Source of the DNA: Spirometra erinaceieuropaei
Lineage: Eukaryota > Platyhelminthes > Cestoda > Diphyllobothriidea > Diphyllobothriidae
Direction: 5' to 3'
DNA: 64,000 bases
NCBI GenBank assembly: GCA_902702965.1
Contig: CACRXP010000887.1
Span: 109,726-173,725 of the forward strand
Below the pieces are notes generated by a model. The model was not told the origin of the DNA. It ran no database searches and worked only from the letters and a program-made list of their open reading frames with translations. The stretch's first letter is position 1. Every line of letters begins with the position of its first letter. Below, one piece after another: positions 53,340-63,500 of the stretch. Made by a program: the position numbers and the translations under genes.

Positions 53340-55189
53340 AACATGATGTTGCTGTGGTAACAGCCAATGGTAATAGTGGCAGAGGCAACGTATCATTGAA
53401 AAGCTCGAAAGTAGCTACACTAAACACAGGCGAATGTTCCAAAATAAAAACCCAGTCTTTTTTGAAGTTCCAGAAACTGAGGACACAGGTAACCGATACA
53501 TCTCCAGGTGTCATAACAGCAACGGAAACATGGATATTACAGAGCGTCGACGATTATGAAATAACACTATCGGAATATCAATCGTACAGGAGAGACAGAT
53601 TGACTGCCAGGATGGAGGAATTGTGATGTACTCATAGAGCAACTTAATCGTATGTGTAAGAGGACCAAGAAGATTAATGACGGTTCGGGGCTATTTGGTT
53701 GACTATGAAAGCATGCGCATCGCAGTCCCTTGGAATCGCGACTATTGACCGATCACCGAGGTCGGGTCCTGGCGCCGATACTTGCCTGCTGGAGAACATG
53801 AATGAAATTGCTGGTCGAGGAGATGCTGTTCTCGAGTGTGACTTCAACTGATTCCCTATTTGATGGAACAATACACCGACGAAGTGCTCAAAGTGTGCCT
53901 TTGACCACCGTCTCCTAAGAACAACACTTGAAGCACTTGTCACACAACATGTCCTGCTTTCATCAAGTTACGAGAGCATGGGAACACCAACTCTTGAAAA
54001 CATGGCGTTTCGAGAAGAGGCGATTTTTACAGAAAATAAAAATCCTGGGGAGTATAAAGCTCCTTGTTCAGACGAGATCCCAACAAAACTGCTCTTTGAA
54101 CTTGCATTGGAATTGGCTAAACAATTATCCCTTTTGTGCCAGAAGTTGTTCGATGCCGGGATTCTTCCCGCGGATTAGAAAATAGCACACACTTCACCGA
54201 TTCAGAAAAGTTGTAGTCTCTCACCTGTGACCAACTACAGACCTGTTCATTTGACACCAATCTGCTGCAAAGTCATGGGGAAGACAGTTAAAAAGGCATT
54301 GATGAGGTATTTGGAAACTCACAACCTCTTATCCAGGACAAAATAGGCTTTTGTAGGGGAATAAAAATTCAGTGAACTTGCTATACATTATGCAAATCCG
54401 AACGGCAGCGCTCGACGAAGATCATACCATGCATGTCGCCGACATGGCTTTTGGGAAGGCCATCGACAGTGCCCGCACCAGCGTCTCCTGTGCAGGTTGG
54501 GACTAATGGATGTCGAAGTCAAACTTCTTAAATAAATCGAAAATTCCCTCATCGGCTGTTCTGAGGCTGTCTGAGGCGCACCATCGTAGAGAGTGGATGA
54601 CCGCAAAGTCCAGTATTGTGATCGCCCCGCTTTCTAATGCTTACAAATGATTTTTTGCAAGGATTTGACTGTGCCATTTTCGTAAATGACACAAAAATTT
54701 GAAAAGTCATCCACAGTACTGCCTACGAGCCGAACTTCCAAGAAAATCTTTGTCGATAGAAAGAGTGGTTCCGCAGGTGACACACGCCATTTAACTGAAA
54801 CATGTGCACCATGCTGCGTCTCGGAAATCTGAACTAGGTCCCTGATACTTACACCTACCATCCAAATGGCATACCACTCCGAGAAGCCGAAACGCAGAGG
54901 AATATAGGCGTTATCGATTACAAATACACCAAAGCCTTCAAGTAGTTGTTATAACATGGCTAAGGCCAATGATATGCGCCATCAAGCGGGTAGTTAAAAT
55001 TTTCGATGTAAACAGCTTCTCTTAATTTTTCGGAACGTTCGTAAGGCCGCAGTTTTATTAGGCGATCCAGGCCTGGAGACCCTGGACGGAGCAGGATAAT
55101 AACTTGCAAGAGTGCACAGGCGAGCCACCAGATTAGTCATAGGTCAAGGAGCATGACCATACGAGACCGACTCCTCCTCCTCCCCCCCC
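53340..55189 (+). pseudogene. CR1-like LINE relic with internal deletion (copy E)
   Basis: Endonuclease: LRTQVTDTSPGVITATETW with the ETW motif intact, then DYEITLSEYQSYRRDR. Further on come ECDFN (the GDFN box, G changed to C/E context) and FDHRLLRTTLEALVTQHVL at about 53880-53950. The protein then jumps, without the usual linker, to EYKAPCSDEIPTKLLFELAL (RT 'SPGPDEIP.KLL'), NYRPVHLTPICCKVMGKTV, a worn motif A (AFGKAID-like) and a degraded motif C near 54665-54690 (FVNDTKI for FADDIKI). The C-terminal region extends to the N gap with many stops. The missing part includes the end of the endonuclease and the linker, so the copy has an internal deletion. Confidence 0.78.
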
Positions 55190-55422
55190 NNNNNNNNNNN
55201 NNNNNNNNNNNNNNNNNNNNNNNNNNNNNNNNNNNNNNNNNNNNNNNNNNNNNNNNNNNNNNNNNNNNNNNNNNNNNNNNNNNNNNNNNNNNNNNNNNNN
55301 NNNNNNNNNNNNNNNNNNNNNNNNNNNNNNNNNNNNNNNNNNNNNNNNNNNNNNNNNNNNNNNNNNNNNNNNNNNNNNNNNNNNNNNNNNNNNNNNNNNN
55401 NNNNNNNNNNNNNNNNNNNNNN
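55190..55422. other. assembly gap (Ns)
   Basis: 233 unknown bases, preceded by a CTC/C-run that may have caused the gap. Confidence 0.99.
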
Positions 55423-56149
55423 TGCTTTGCAATCTCGCTTTAAGCTTTTATCTAACGTTTATATTTTTCCTGACTTTAATCATTGAAGAAAACTGCGGTT
55501 CATATTTTAAAGGCACGAAAGTTAATGAAATCAGGCAAAATAGTCTCTAGATTGCGAATACGTTATCTGTTAGATAGAACTGCTCCTGTGAGGCTGCGAT
55601 GCGGTCAAGTGCGCCACAGAACCTCAAGTCATGTCGTGAATATGGTGGATTTGGTACGAATCACCTTTTCGTCAGCTGCAGAATCATACTCCTTGAATAA
55701 ACTTTGTGAATGTTTCCGCGAATTATTGGGGCCATCAGAAGTGCAGTAATAAGTTATTGAAGGAGTTCATTCAGAACTTACCTGTACGTTAGTTTTATAA
55801 AGCATCGCATATTCGCTTGCAGAAGCTCTGTGTTGGTCCCACAAGTCCATAATTATAATGCACATTCGGAAGTAACACCCCCTGTCCAGTTTTACTAAAG
55901 CTGATTTTGGGCTTTACCAGGTGATCCATATTTATAAAATATTTTAAAATAGATGTGTGGCTTTTTTCTGGTAGTATAAAGCTGTTTATTATTTGGACTT
56001 TGCCGGAAGTACACAACGGGAAATCCGGAAACCGTAAACGTCTAGAAAACAGCGAATTTTGTTTAAAGTAAAACATATATCGGCAAAATTTTTCAAAAGT
56101 CTAGATAATTCTTTAGCAAAGCACAAAATTCAAGTAGGACCAAGGTATC
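55423..56149. other. no gene recognised
   Basis: Frames at 55483-55749 (+) and 55795-56076 (-) are open but match nothing recognised. Confidence 0.4.
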
Positions 56150-56460
56150 CAGACAGTTCGACTCTTATGCTCGAAGATGTCCACCGTGTGCTCCACAGTG
56201 AGATGAGGCAGACACCGTAACTTGCGCGTGAATTAGTTTGCAGTGGGAGTAAGCTTTTGTAAGATTTACCGCCCCCTCTCCACCCAAGCTGGACGCGGTG
56301 TCATAACATAGTCAAAATGACCGGAGGTGATAAACGGCGCAGGTGGCTGTCACGGCCGGACCCGCACCTGGGCGTGCCACCACAACCCCTGGTCCACAAA
56401 AAACATACGACCAGAATTTTAACCAACAACAGCACCACAGTGGGTCAGAGAGACGAGGAC
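56150..56460 (+). repeat. dispersed repeat family A, copy at 56.2 kb
   Basis: Contains 'gaagatgtccaccgtgtgct', 'taacttgcgcgtgaattagt', 'ggtgtcataacatagtca', 'atgaccggagg' and 'ccaccacaacccctggtcca'. First of two same-strand copies 680 bp apart. Confidence 0.72.
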
Positions 56461-56829
56461 GACAGGGTAGACATTTTCACGACTTGTATATCCAGCGGGA
56501 GAGAAAGTGCGTCTGCCGGCAAGGAACCAGATGTCATAGAATTGCTAACGCACACCAGGGGGCGAGGACCATGGTTTGTTGATCCTGGCATAGCAGACGA
56601 TTACAATCCTTGAGGCCCTGAAGGGTGGCACGCGGCCCTGCATTCGTCTGGGCCATCACCCTTCAAGGCTGGGTAACCAAACAGTCATCGGCCAAGAGGC
56701 ACTACCCATCAAGTACACACACCTCGCATGCACGAGAATGCCGGAGGCCACATTGAGAAAGAGCCGTGACAGCCTGGCCCTCAGCCCACCAATCCGCCAT
56801 TACACACACACGCGACGGTTCGAGCGTCG
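56461..56829. other. no gene recognised (between two family A copies)
   Basis: The spacer has no supported frame. It may include the extended 3' part of the first family A copy. Confidence 0.4.
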
Positions 56830-57365
56830 TTTCCGACAATGCGCACCATATGCTCCACAGCAAGGTAAGAGCAGAGACGATGACTTGGACGTGGATTAGT
56901 TTGTAGTGATAGCAGACTTGCACCGTATCTACGGCACTGCATCCTCCTCCCTCACCCGGACCCAGTGTCAAGACAGAGTCATGAAGACCGGAGGCGGGGG
57001 AAGGCGCAGGTGGATGGCACGATCGAACCCACATCTTGGCACGCCACTCCACACTCCCTCGTCCCCACAGCAAATGACTAGGATGTTACCAACAACACAA
57101 ACAGGGGCAGCATGGGTTCCAGCGTGCACAACGTCTGCCGGCAACTGGGTCTGCTATCGTATCCCGAAATGTTGGCATTTGTGATGATGCGCATTCCGAT
57201 AACGCCTGTCAGGATCCAATATGGGCCCAGTATTGATCTAGTGCATCCACCACGTGGTTCGTTTGGGGAGCCACACACAACTAGGCTGACTGCGTCGACT
57301 AAGTTGAGGCGTCAGTCGGCAACCTTCCAAGCCACGGCTCTTAACGCATCGTGATAGTCTCAGAT
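56830..57365 (+). repeat. dispersed repeat family A, copy at 56.8 kb
   Basis: Includes 'catatgctccacagcaaggt', 'gtgtcaagacagagtcatga' and 'gaaccca.atcttggc', ending near 'acgcatcgtgatagtctca', the same ending seen at 33.4 kb and, inverted, 46.85 kb. This copy gives the longest view of the family. Confidence 0.72.
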
Positions 57366-57419
57366 TGGGATCACACATGCGCCAGAGGAGCGCATGGAGA
57401 TGGAGTCGAAAAGGACACT

Positions 57420-59150
57420 TTTCACTTAAACGTGAGGTGGAAATCGAGTGCTTGTGATGGGTGATGCTATTCCGAAGTGCGGGTGCTTGTGCATGTGGGG
57501 GAAGGTGTGATTATGTGGAGCAGTCGGCGGTTGTGTATCGCAGGTTTTCGTGAATGCGCATGATGTGGCGGAATGTGCGTGAACAGTGAGAGGAGTTGAG
57601 GTGTAGGTTGGTGCTCCAGGCACTGGTTCGCCAGTCTCTGTACGATGGATTCGTAAGTGTTCAACGAAGCCGGTGTATGAGGTGAATATGTGGGTACAAT
57701 TAGGACAGGTATAGACCGGGTCCACAACGCTGATATTGGCTGTGGTGAGACAAATGTTTGTCTGCGCGTCAAGGTTGTGTGCAATGGTTGGGGGCAGGAA
57801 CCATCGCAGGGTTTGTTTAGACGGTGGAGAATGGCAATGGGAGATCAGAGGCGCGGTTAGAGTTGATTGTGGACATGAGGCGAGGACAGGGAGATTTGCA
57901 GGCTCGTTTGTTTTTCGCGGCAACGTTGCGGTTTGCCTCGTAGATAGCTCCGCCTGTCTTCATTGTCTTCCTTCAGGTCGGTCGGTCTTGTGCGAGAGCT
58001 TCACAGTTGGCCGGATTGATCTGCAGACGCTTCAGGGAGGTCTTCAGGATATTCTTGTCTCGACGGATTTGACCTCCTTGGCCCCGGCAACCTGTGGCGA
58101 CATCCCCACAGAAGAGTCGTTTGGGTAGCCGCTCGTCGTCTATCGGTACGAGATGATCGCTTTAGAGCAGTCCTAGCTGTCTCAGCGTGGCGTGAATACT
58201 GAGAATTCCCGTTCATTCCAGTGTATCCATGTCGGGGATCTAGTCTTGTCACCTCAGCTTTAGTGTCCGTCAAAGGCAGCTGAGATGGAATTACTTGAGG
58301 TTCTGCTCCTACTTCTTGTACACTGTCCAAGTCTCCGCTCCATACAGCTGAGTCGACAGGATGACCGCTTTGTACATCTTGAGTTTGGTGCTGAAGTGGG
58401 GACCGTGACGATTCCAGACGGTGTTCTACAGGGGACCGAAGATTTGGGTGGCCTTGGAAATCCGGATCATCGATTTGGTGCTGCGAGAGAGGGCGCTGTC
58501 CAGATGAGTGAAGTTGTCCACGGCAGACAGTTGGGCACCGTTCACGTTTATTTGGGGTGCGACGTAGGCAGCGGCGGGTGGCCGTTGATGCACAACCACC
58601 GTCTTCTCCGTGTTGATGATCAGGTCGAAGTTTTCGCGGTCGGCGGCGAAGAGATCCATGCTCCTTTGCGTGTTCCCTTCCGCGGTGGCGTTGAGAGCGC
58701 AGTCGTCGACGAAGTGATGTTCATGGACGGTGGTTGCGGATACGCGCGAGTTGGAGTGCATCCGTCGGTGGTTGAGGAGGTGACTGTCCGTCCTTTGGGC
58801 GACGCGGATCCCGGGGACATTCGCCACGATAGGCGTCCATTAGCATGGCAGAGAACATGGAACTGAAGAGGGTGGGCCCGAGGACGCAGCCCTGCTTCAG
58901 TCCGGCGGTCAATGCAAATGCCTCTTAGACGACTCCATTTTCCATGACTCGCGCCATCATGCCGTCGTGGAGCTGACGCACCACCTGAGTAAATCGTTTG
59001 AGACGGCCGAATCGCTGCATTATTTTCCTCCATCCTTCGCGATTCATCGCGTCGAAGGCTTTTGTCACATCCACGAAGGTAGAGTAGAGTTGGCTCCGCA
59101 TCTACTGACACTTTTCCTGCAGTTGGGGGTGGCGAAAAGTGTATCCAGAC
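57420..59150 (-). pseudogene. RTE-type LINE reverse transcriptase with C2H2 zinc-finger tail
   Basis: The minus strand from 59140 reads FVDVTKAFDAMNREGWRKIM (motif A) and GLKQGCVLGPTLFSSMFSAM (motif B). VHEHHFVDDCALNATAEGN near 58720 is motif C, FVDD instead of FADD, with both catalytic Asp kept. INTEKTVVVHQRPP and NGAQLSAVDNFTHLDSALSR (thumb, 'F.YLGS.I') follow. Further downstream frames encode a 'RRQLRWTGH..RM.D.R'-type segment (about 58090-58330, broken). At 57660-57720 YTCPNCTHIFTSYTGFVEHL and RIHR form a C2H2 zinc finger (C-x2-C-x12-H-x3-H). The endonuclease half is missing. Zinc-finger tails are known in flatworm RTE elements and may bind DNA or RNA. It may belong to the same family as the endonuclease at 3.7-4.2 kb. 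Confidence 0.85.
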
Positions 59151-59219
59151 TATGATTATACAAAAAACGCATATTCTGCTCATCGTGTCCACGAAATCCG
59201 CCTGAATTTTTACAGAGTT

Positions 59220-59690
59220 AGTTTTACAGCGATAGCCAGAATAAAGTTTCAAGTACATTTTAGGGTTAAGTTTCCAGCAATCATATTGGACATAGGATTA
59301 GGCTTACTGTTATTCTTAAGATTTAAGCTTAAGCTAAGAGTAAGATTTGTTTTTGGGTTTTGTTTCGACATCAAGGTTTGGGCTTTGCTTATAAATGTTT
59401 AACGGGCTTGGTTGATACTTCCGGTTAACTTTACGGTCAACAGTCAAGTTCGTTTCAAGGTATGAGATAGGATAAGGTTTATTAGGAATGTCAACATCTT
59501 TTCAAAGTTAACTTTAGCCTTGGGGTTAGTCTTAGTTTTTGGGTCGAGTTAGGATCGAGGTAAATGCTAGTTTTCCACTTGAAGTTTGTGATAAGTTAAT
59601 GTTTGGTTTTATTGAGTATTAGAGATATTTATGATAGATGGGCATTCACCGGTCGGGTTAGGGAAAGTATTAGCTTCATCGTGGTTCGGG
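59220..59690 (+). repeat. degenerate telomere-like TTAGGG tract
   Basis: Words such as TAGGGTTAAG, GGATTAGGCTTA, GGGGTTAGTCTTAG and GGGTTAGGG recur without a fixed phase. The orientation is opposite to the tract at 38.4 kb. Strongly decayed. Confidence 0.6.
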
Positions 59691-59699
59691 AGTCAAAAT

Positions 59700-59905
59700 A
59701 GAACCCTACGGCGACAAAGGGCCCGTGACTTGATGACCCACTGTCAGACTCCATGACCGAAATCCCGGGTTCGAATCTCGGCAACAGTAAGTTGTATAAC
59801 CCCATCTAGTAAGCAGTAACCCGAGGTCTATGTAATACGGGGATGGTGGTAATGGGAGTCTTACGAGTGAGGTGTCACCGCGAAGGGGAAACGTAATGAA
59901 TACAA
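59700..59905 (+). mobile_element. tRNA-headed SINE-like element
   Basis: A head reading 'aaagggcccgtgacttgatg' to 'atcccgggttcgaatctcgg' matches the SINE head at 30.0 kb ('gggcccgtagctca', 'ccatgacc.aa', 'gggttcgaatctc'), with a B-box-like GGGTTCGAATCTC at 59767-59779. The A-box half is mutated. The downstream body (ending 'gtaatgaatacaataaaat') differs from the SINEs at 29.9 and 52.4 kb, so it may be a related family. Confidence 0.6.
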
Positions 59906-60243
59906 TAAAATATAAAAACATAGATTTTCATAGGAAGTATTTTCCTACGTTTATACGTGGCAACGGATTTGAACGCTTTATTTGAAAAATAGCCAAAACC
60001 AACTCCCAATAAATAAGAGTTATTTAAATAAACCGCCACTTGCACATTTGAAGCAGGCCAGAAACAAATATAACGAGAAACCAGTAGGAAAGAACAGCAG
60101 CAAGTTCCAAATACTGAGGTACTGTGATGCACATAAACGTTGGAGGAGCTATGGAAATGTACTCTAATGAGCAGAAACAAAGTCAAATAACGTAAGTAGG
60201 AAGGCCTCTTTGTAATTCTATAATGAGGCAACTTATATATGTA
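59906..60243. other. no gene recognised
   Basis: AT-rich spacer before M5. A 118-codon minus-strand frame (59875-60231) shows no recognised domain. Confidence 0.4.
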
Positions 60244-61225
60244 CAGTAGGTGGGCTAACTCCTGAAATGTCAGCCGAAATTTCGAAACACGTTCTCGTTT
60301 CGAAAAAATTAATTAAGTAGAGTTGTAAAAATAGTCAGTCTGCAACATAATTCTATAATGATCCAGTTACCTCAGGATGCCAGCTTGCGGATGAGTTTCT
60401 TTCTGACTGCATGTAAGAACACTACTCTGCAAAAATGACTACTTAATTTGCATGCATTTTTCCACTTGATTTTGGATGCCCTTAAAAATTCAATGATAGA
60501 ACATGCATAAAAAATATTCATTCTTTCACTCTTTCCGTAGAAAATTACGTCTTCTTCTAATTTTATACTCGAAGGAAGGGTATGATTCGATTTTGCAAGA
60601 CTTTTTAGATTCCCGAATAATTTTGAACCCGGCCTGCCGTTACACTTGCATTCAGGGTTCTTAAACTACGAGGCGTATATTTTCTGCTTCTGGAAAACCA
60701 TACATTTCTCTACAGTATTAGGGGAAGACCATGTGGGGTTCATAAAATTTAGCAGTGGATGTGAGCCATATAGTTAACTTTCTAACCACATCAGTAAATG
60801 CAGATACATGACGTTTTATGAATGGCCATTTCGCGATATTAAAAACTCGCACAATTAGAAACTTTTTTCAAATCGATTGATACCCTTCCTTTGAGCATAG
60901 AATATGCAAGGACGCCATTTTCTACCGAATGATCAAAAAATGGATATTTTTATGCATATTTTCCATGAAATATAATTGACTTTTTGAGGACATTAAAATC
61001 AATGAGAAAGTTTGCATGCTACTTAAGTAGTCATGTTTTGAAAAGTATAGTTGTTGCCTGCAGTCGGGAAGAAAATCATTCGAAAGCCGGCATCCTGGGG
61101 TAACTGAATCATTACAGAATTATGTTGCTGGCTGACCAGTTTAACAGCTGTACTTAATTAATATTTACGAGGCGAAAACGCATTTCGGAATTTCGCTGAA
61201 ATTTCCTGGGTCAGTCCACCTACTG
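60244..61225. mobile_element. long-TIR MITE (M5)
   Basis: 982 bp, with ends CAGTAGGTGGGCTAACTCCT and, inverted, 'tgggtcagtccacctactg'. TA lies on the left (60242-60243); the right flank is TG, so one duplication base has changed. The inverted arms run about 370 bp on each side (60244-60615 and 60860-61225), leaving a core of about 245 bp. It is a member of the family with M1-M4. Confidence 0.85.
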
Positions 61226-61469
61226 TGGTACAAAAATTAATGAACATAAAATATATACGTAAACACTATGTACAAAAAGGAAACGCGTCAACAAACAAAG
61301 AAGGTAATAATGCTTATTTCTTTCCTTTCAAAACACAGACTGTGGTCTCCAGGTCGAAGAAAAGTCAAACAACTGTAGCTTAATTTTTTGAGGAAAGTGA
61401 AAGAAATAACCGTAACTATAAACTCGGAAAAAATGGCGGAATACTGCCGAACAAAGGGACTGCTATCAA
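61226..61469. other. no gene recognised
   Basis: Short AT-rich stretch before the transposase fragment, possibly part of the same transposon. Confidence 0.35.
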
Positions 61470-61784
61470 ATGTGGCAAAATGTTGATTTAGACGACAAAT
61501 GCATCGACATTAAGAACTTTACTGTCAGTCATACTAAGCATTTTAAGGATCCGACCACAGGCAAACACTTCAATACGACTAAGGCCTATTGGAGCCGACT
61601 GAAACGGTGGCTTAACGAAGGAGCATCGATGTTGAATTGCGCAATATCGGTCCACGTAGACGAGGTTCAATATCCTTCGTGGTTTGACTCAGGCAGCTCT
61701 GGCATAAAGCAAACGTGGGAATTATTCCTGTCACATATTACAAAAGCCTATTCCGTGCAACAGCTTCCCGAGCAAGGAACCTGA
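61470..61784 (+). pseudogene. Merlin / ISXO2-like transposase, C-terminal fragment
   Basis: The 104-codon frame includes FTVSHTKHFKDPTTGKHFNT and KAYWSRLKRWLNEG. This resembles the C-terminal signature of IS1595/ISXO2-like and Merlin transposases ('VNH...F.DP.TG.HTNTIEG.W...K'). VHVDEVQYPSWF matches the 'HLDEF.WR..' ending. In the family the T-I-E Glu is part of the catalytic site; here the position reads T-T-K, so the site appears lost. The N-terminal catalytic Asp residues are not visible upstream. These enzymes cut and paste DNA between short inverted repeats. It is a relic, with no terminal repeats identified. Confidence 0.65.
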
Positions 61785-62399
61785 AGGACTGCTTCCTGAA
61801 GACAATTTAACAATCATCTCGAGGCGGATTTTGCGCATAAGCCCAACTCAATCTAAAGGTCTTATTATTCGTTATGCGAGGGACTACGCACACGTATTCT
61901 TGAAGAAGTAAATAAGTCACGGCGTACACGTTCGGCAACAGAAACCGTCTGGAAATTCGAGGGAGCCGATCGTCTGTCTTCCAACCGATGCAACGTAGAC
62001 CAAAACGCAGTCGACGACACTTAAAGCATGAACCGTATGGTGAGTGCCGACATGGCATAAAAGTGTTAAGCTAGCCGCTTCGGAAAAATTAATAAGTCAC
62101 GGCGCAGGTAACAGACAGCAAGAGGAAACGCGAGTTCATTCAAGTACTAAAAGAAGTGCAGTAGTTAGCTACGCACACTTCGCGCCCCCGCGCCGCCCGC
62201 ATGACAAACTCGACGAGTTGCGGTCGCTGGGACTGGGGGAAGGGGTGTGGCAGGGTGTGAGCGGTGTCTGTATGTCAAACACGCGGAGTGCGCATGACTA
62301 GTACTAGGATTTGGCGCAACATGGGATCACCACCTGTAGTCGACCGGGGAAGACAGACCACTTGTACCAACGAATTCCGACAAAAATATGCTGAAATCC
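61785..62399. other. no gene recognised
   Basis: Contains the short direct repeat 'ataagtcacggcg' at about 61911 and 62091. Positions 62170-62270 are GC-rich. No supported gene. Confidence 0.4.
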
Positions 62400-62700
62400 T
62401 TAAGTGAATAACCACTGTCTTGGCTGTTACTAGCATACGTTGACGTATGCCTTTAAGGAAGTTAGCTGGTGCCCCGTAGATAACAGGAAGAGGTTATTTG
62501 GTGTCGATTCGGCGTTTCGTGTCAATCAGATGTGCAAGCATGAAACTCAAAATCGATCAATTTTTACCCCTTCCTAGCCAAGCCGGGGTGTTCGCGTTTC
62601 CTCTTTTCCGGACGCCTCGCTGTATGGCCAACATATGCCCTCCATAGAAACGAGTGAATGAATACGTAAAAACCGATGTGGCCTTTAACGGCGGTCGGTT
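62400..62700 (-). pseudogene. Penelope-type GIY-YIG endonuclease fragment, third copy
   Basis: On the minus strand one frame gives SFLWRAYVGHTARRPEKRKR, a YVG form of the YIG strand with the Arg/Lys helix. Another frame gives SILSFMLAHLIDTKRRIDTK and PLPVIYGAPANFLKGIRQRM. These align in order with SSILAHVVDSGHHID and FRVIYKVPSSYAKPLGQRL of the cassette at 50.6-51.5 kb. Several frameshifts are present. No flanking inverted ends were found, so it is a bare fragment of the second Penelope family. Confidence 0.72.
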
Positions 62701-62949
62701 TTGCGTACCAAATTTAAGAGTTGAGAGTTCGCGAGCATTACACGCAAACTATCCTCTGAGAACTGTGTCCACGAAGGTACGCAGGATGAACGTTCTGTCG
62801 AAAATTCAAAAACGAGGGCTACCCCTGCGTCTACTCCTGAGTATCAGAAATTCGCCCTACCACGCCATTGAAAAGCATCTGGTGGAAATATCAAAACCAT
62901 TTCAAAGCTATCTGTGTCGTTGAATTTTGATAGCGCCGAGTTAGTACTA
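62701..62949. other. no gene recognised
   Basis: A frame at 62654-62923 (+) lies antisense to the Penelope fragment and has no motif. Confidence 0.35.
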
Positions 62950-63500
62950 GCCCCATCCAAAAAATCGGTTTCATTGCTAAGACTGTTGTTGGCTTTGGGA
63001 TTTGTGTTCCGGTCAGAACCATTGATAAGGGTAGGCTTAGCTGCAGGGATAGGTTTGAGTTAGTGTTGGGATGGCGTTACACGTAGATGGGGTTAGCCTC
63101 AGGAAGCATGCGTCACAGAAAGGACAAGATTCCAGTTTAAGCGATAAGGGTTAGTTCATATTTAGACATAGGTTCCCAGTCATTACTGGTGTTACTAATA
63201 ACGCTCAGCGTTAGACTTGTAGAGCGGGTTGAGTATACGTTTAGTGCTAGGTCCAAATGCTGCGTTAGACTTAGGCTTATGGTGGTTTCATGTGTAATTT
63301 TAAGTTTTGGGTGCACCTTATGGATATGTCTGGTTTTCTAGATAGTGGGGTTACTGTTAAGGTAAAGTATGGTAGACGGCTAGCAGAGATAAAGCTTATG
63401 ATAAAGGTTTGAGTTAAATTTAGGTTTAGGACTAGGATTCGGATTAGCGTTAGGTTTAGGGATGCACTAAAACCTCGATTAAGGTTATGTTTGCGTTGGG
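62950..63500 (+). repeat. degenerate telomere-like TTAGGG tract
   Basis: Words such as AAGGGTAGGCTTAG, GGGGTTAGCC, GGTTTAGGACTAGG and GCGTTAGGTTTAGGG recur over about 550 bp, in the same orientation as the tract at 59.2 kb and opposite to that at 38.4 kb. Decayed and interstitial. Confidence 0.65.

Noticed and set aside
57720..58130. Independent zinc-finger host gene
   Set aside because: The finger lies on the same strand, just downstream of an RTE RT, matching the known tail of flatworm RTE elements.
59700..59790. Possible tRNA gene by its perfect B-box
   Set aside because: The 5' half does not fold as a tRNA and the head resembles the SINE head at 30.0 kb.
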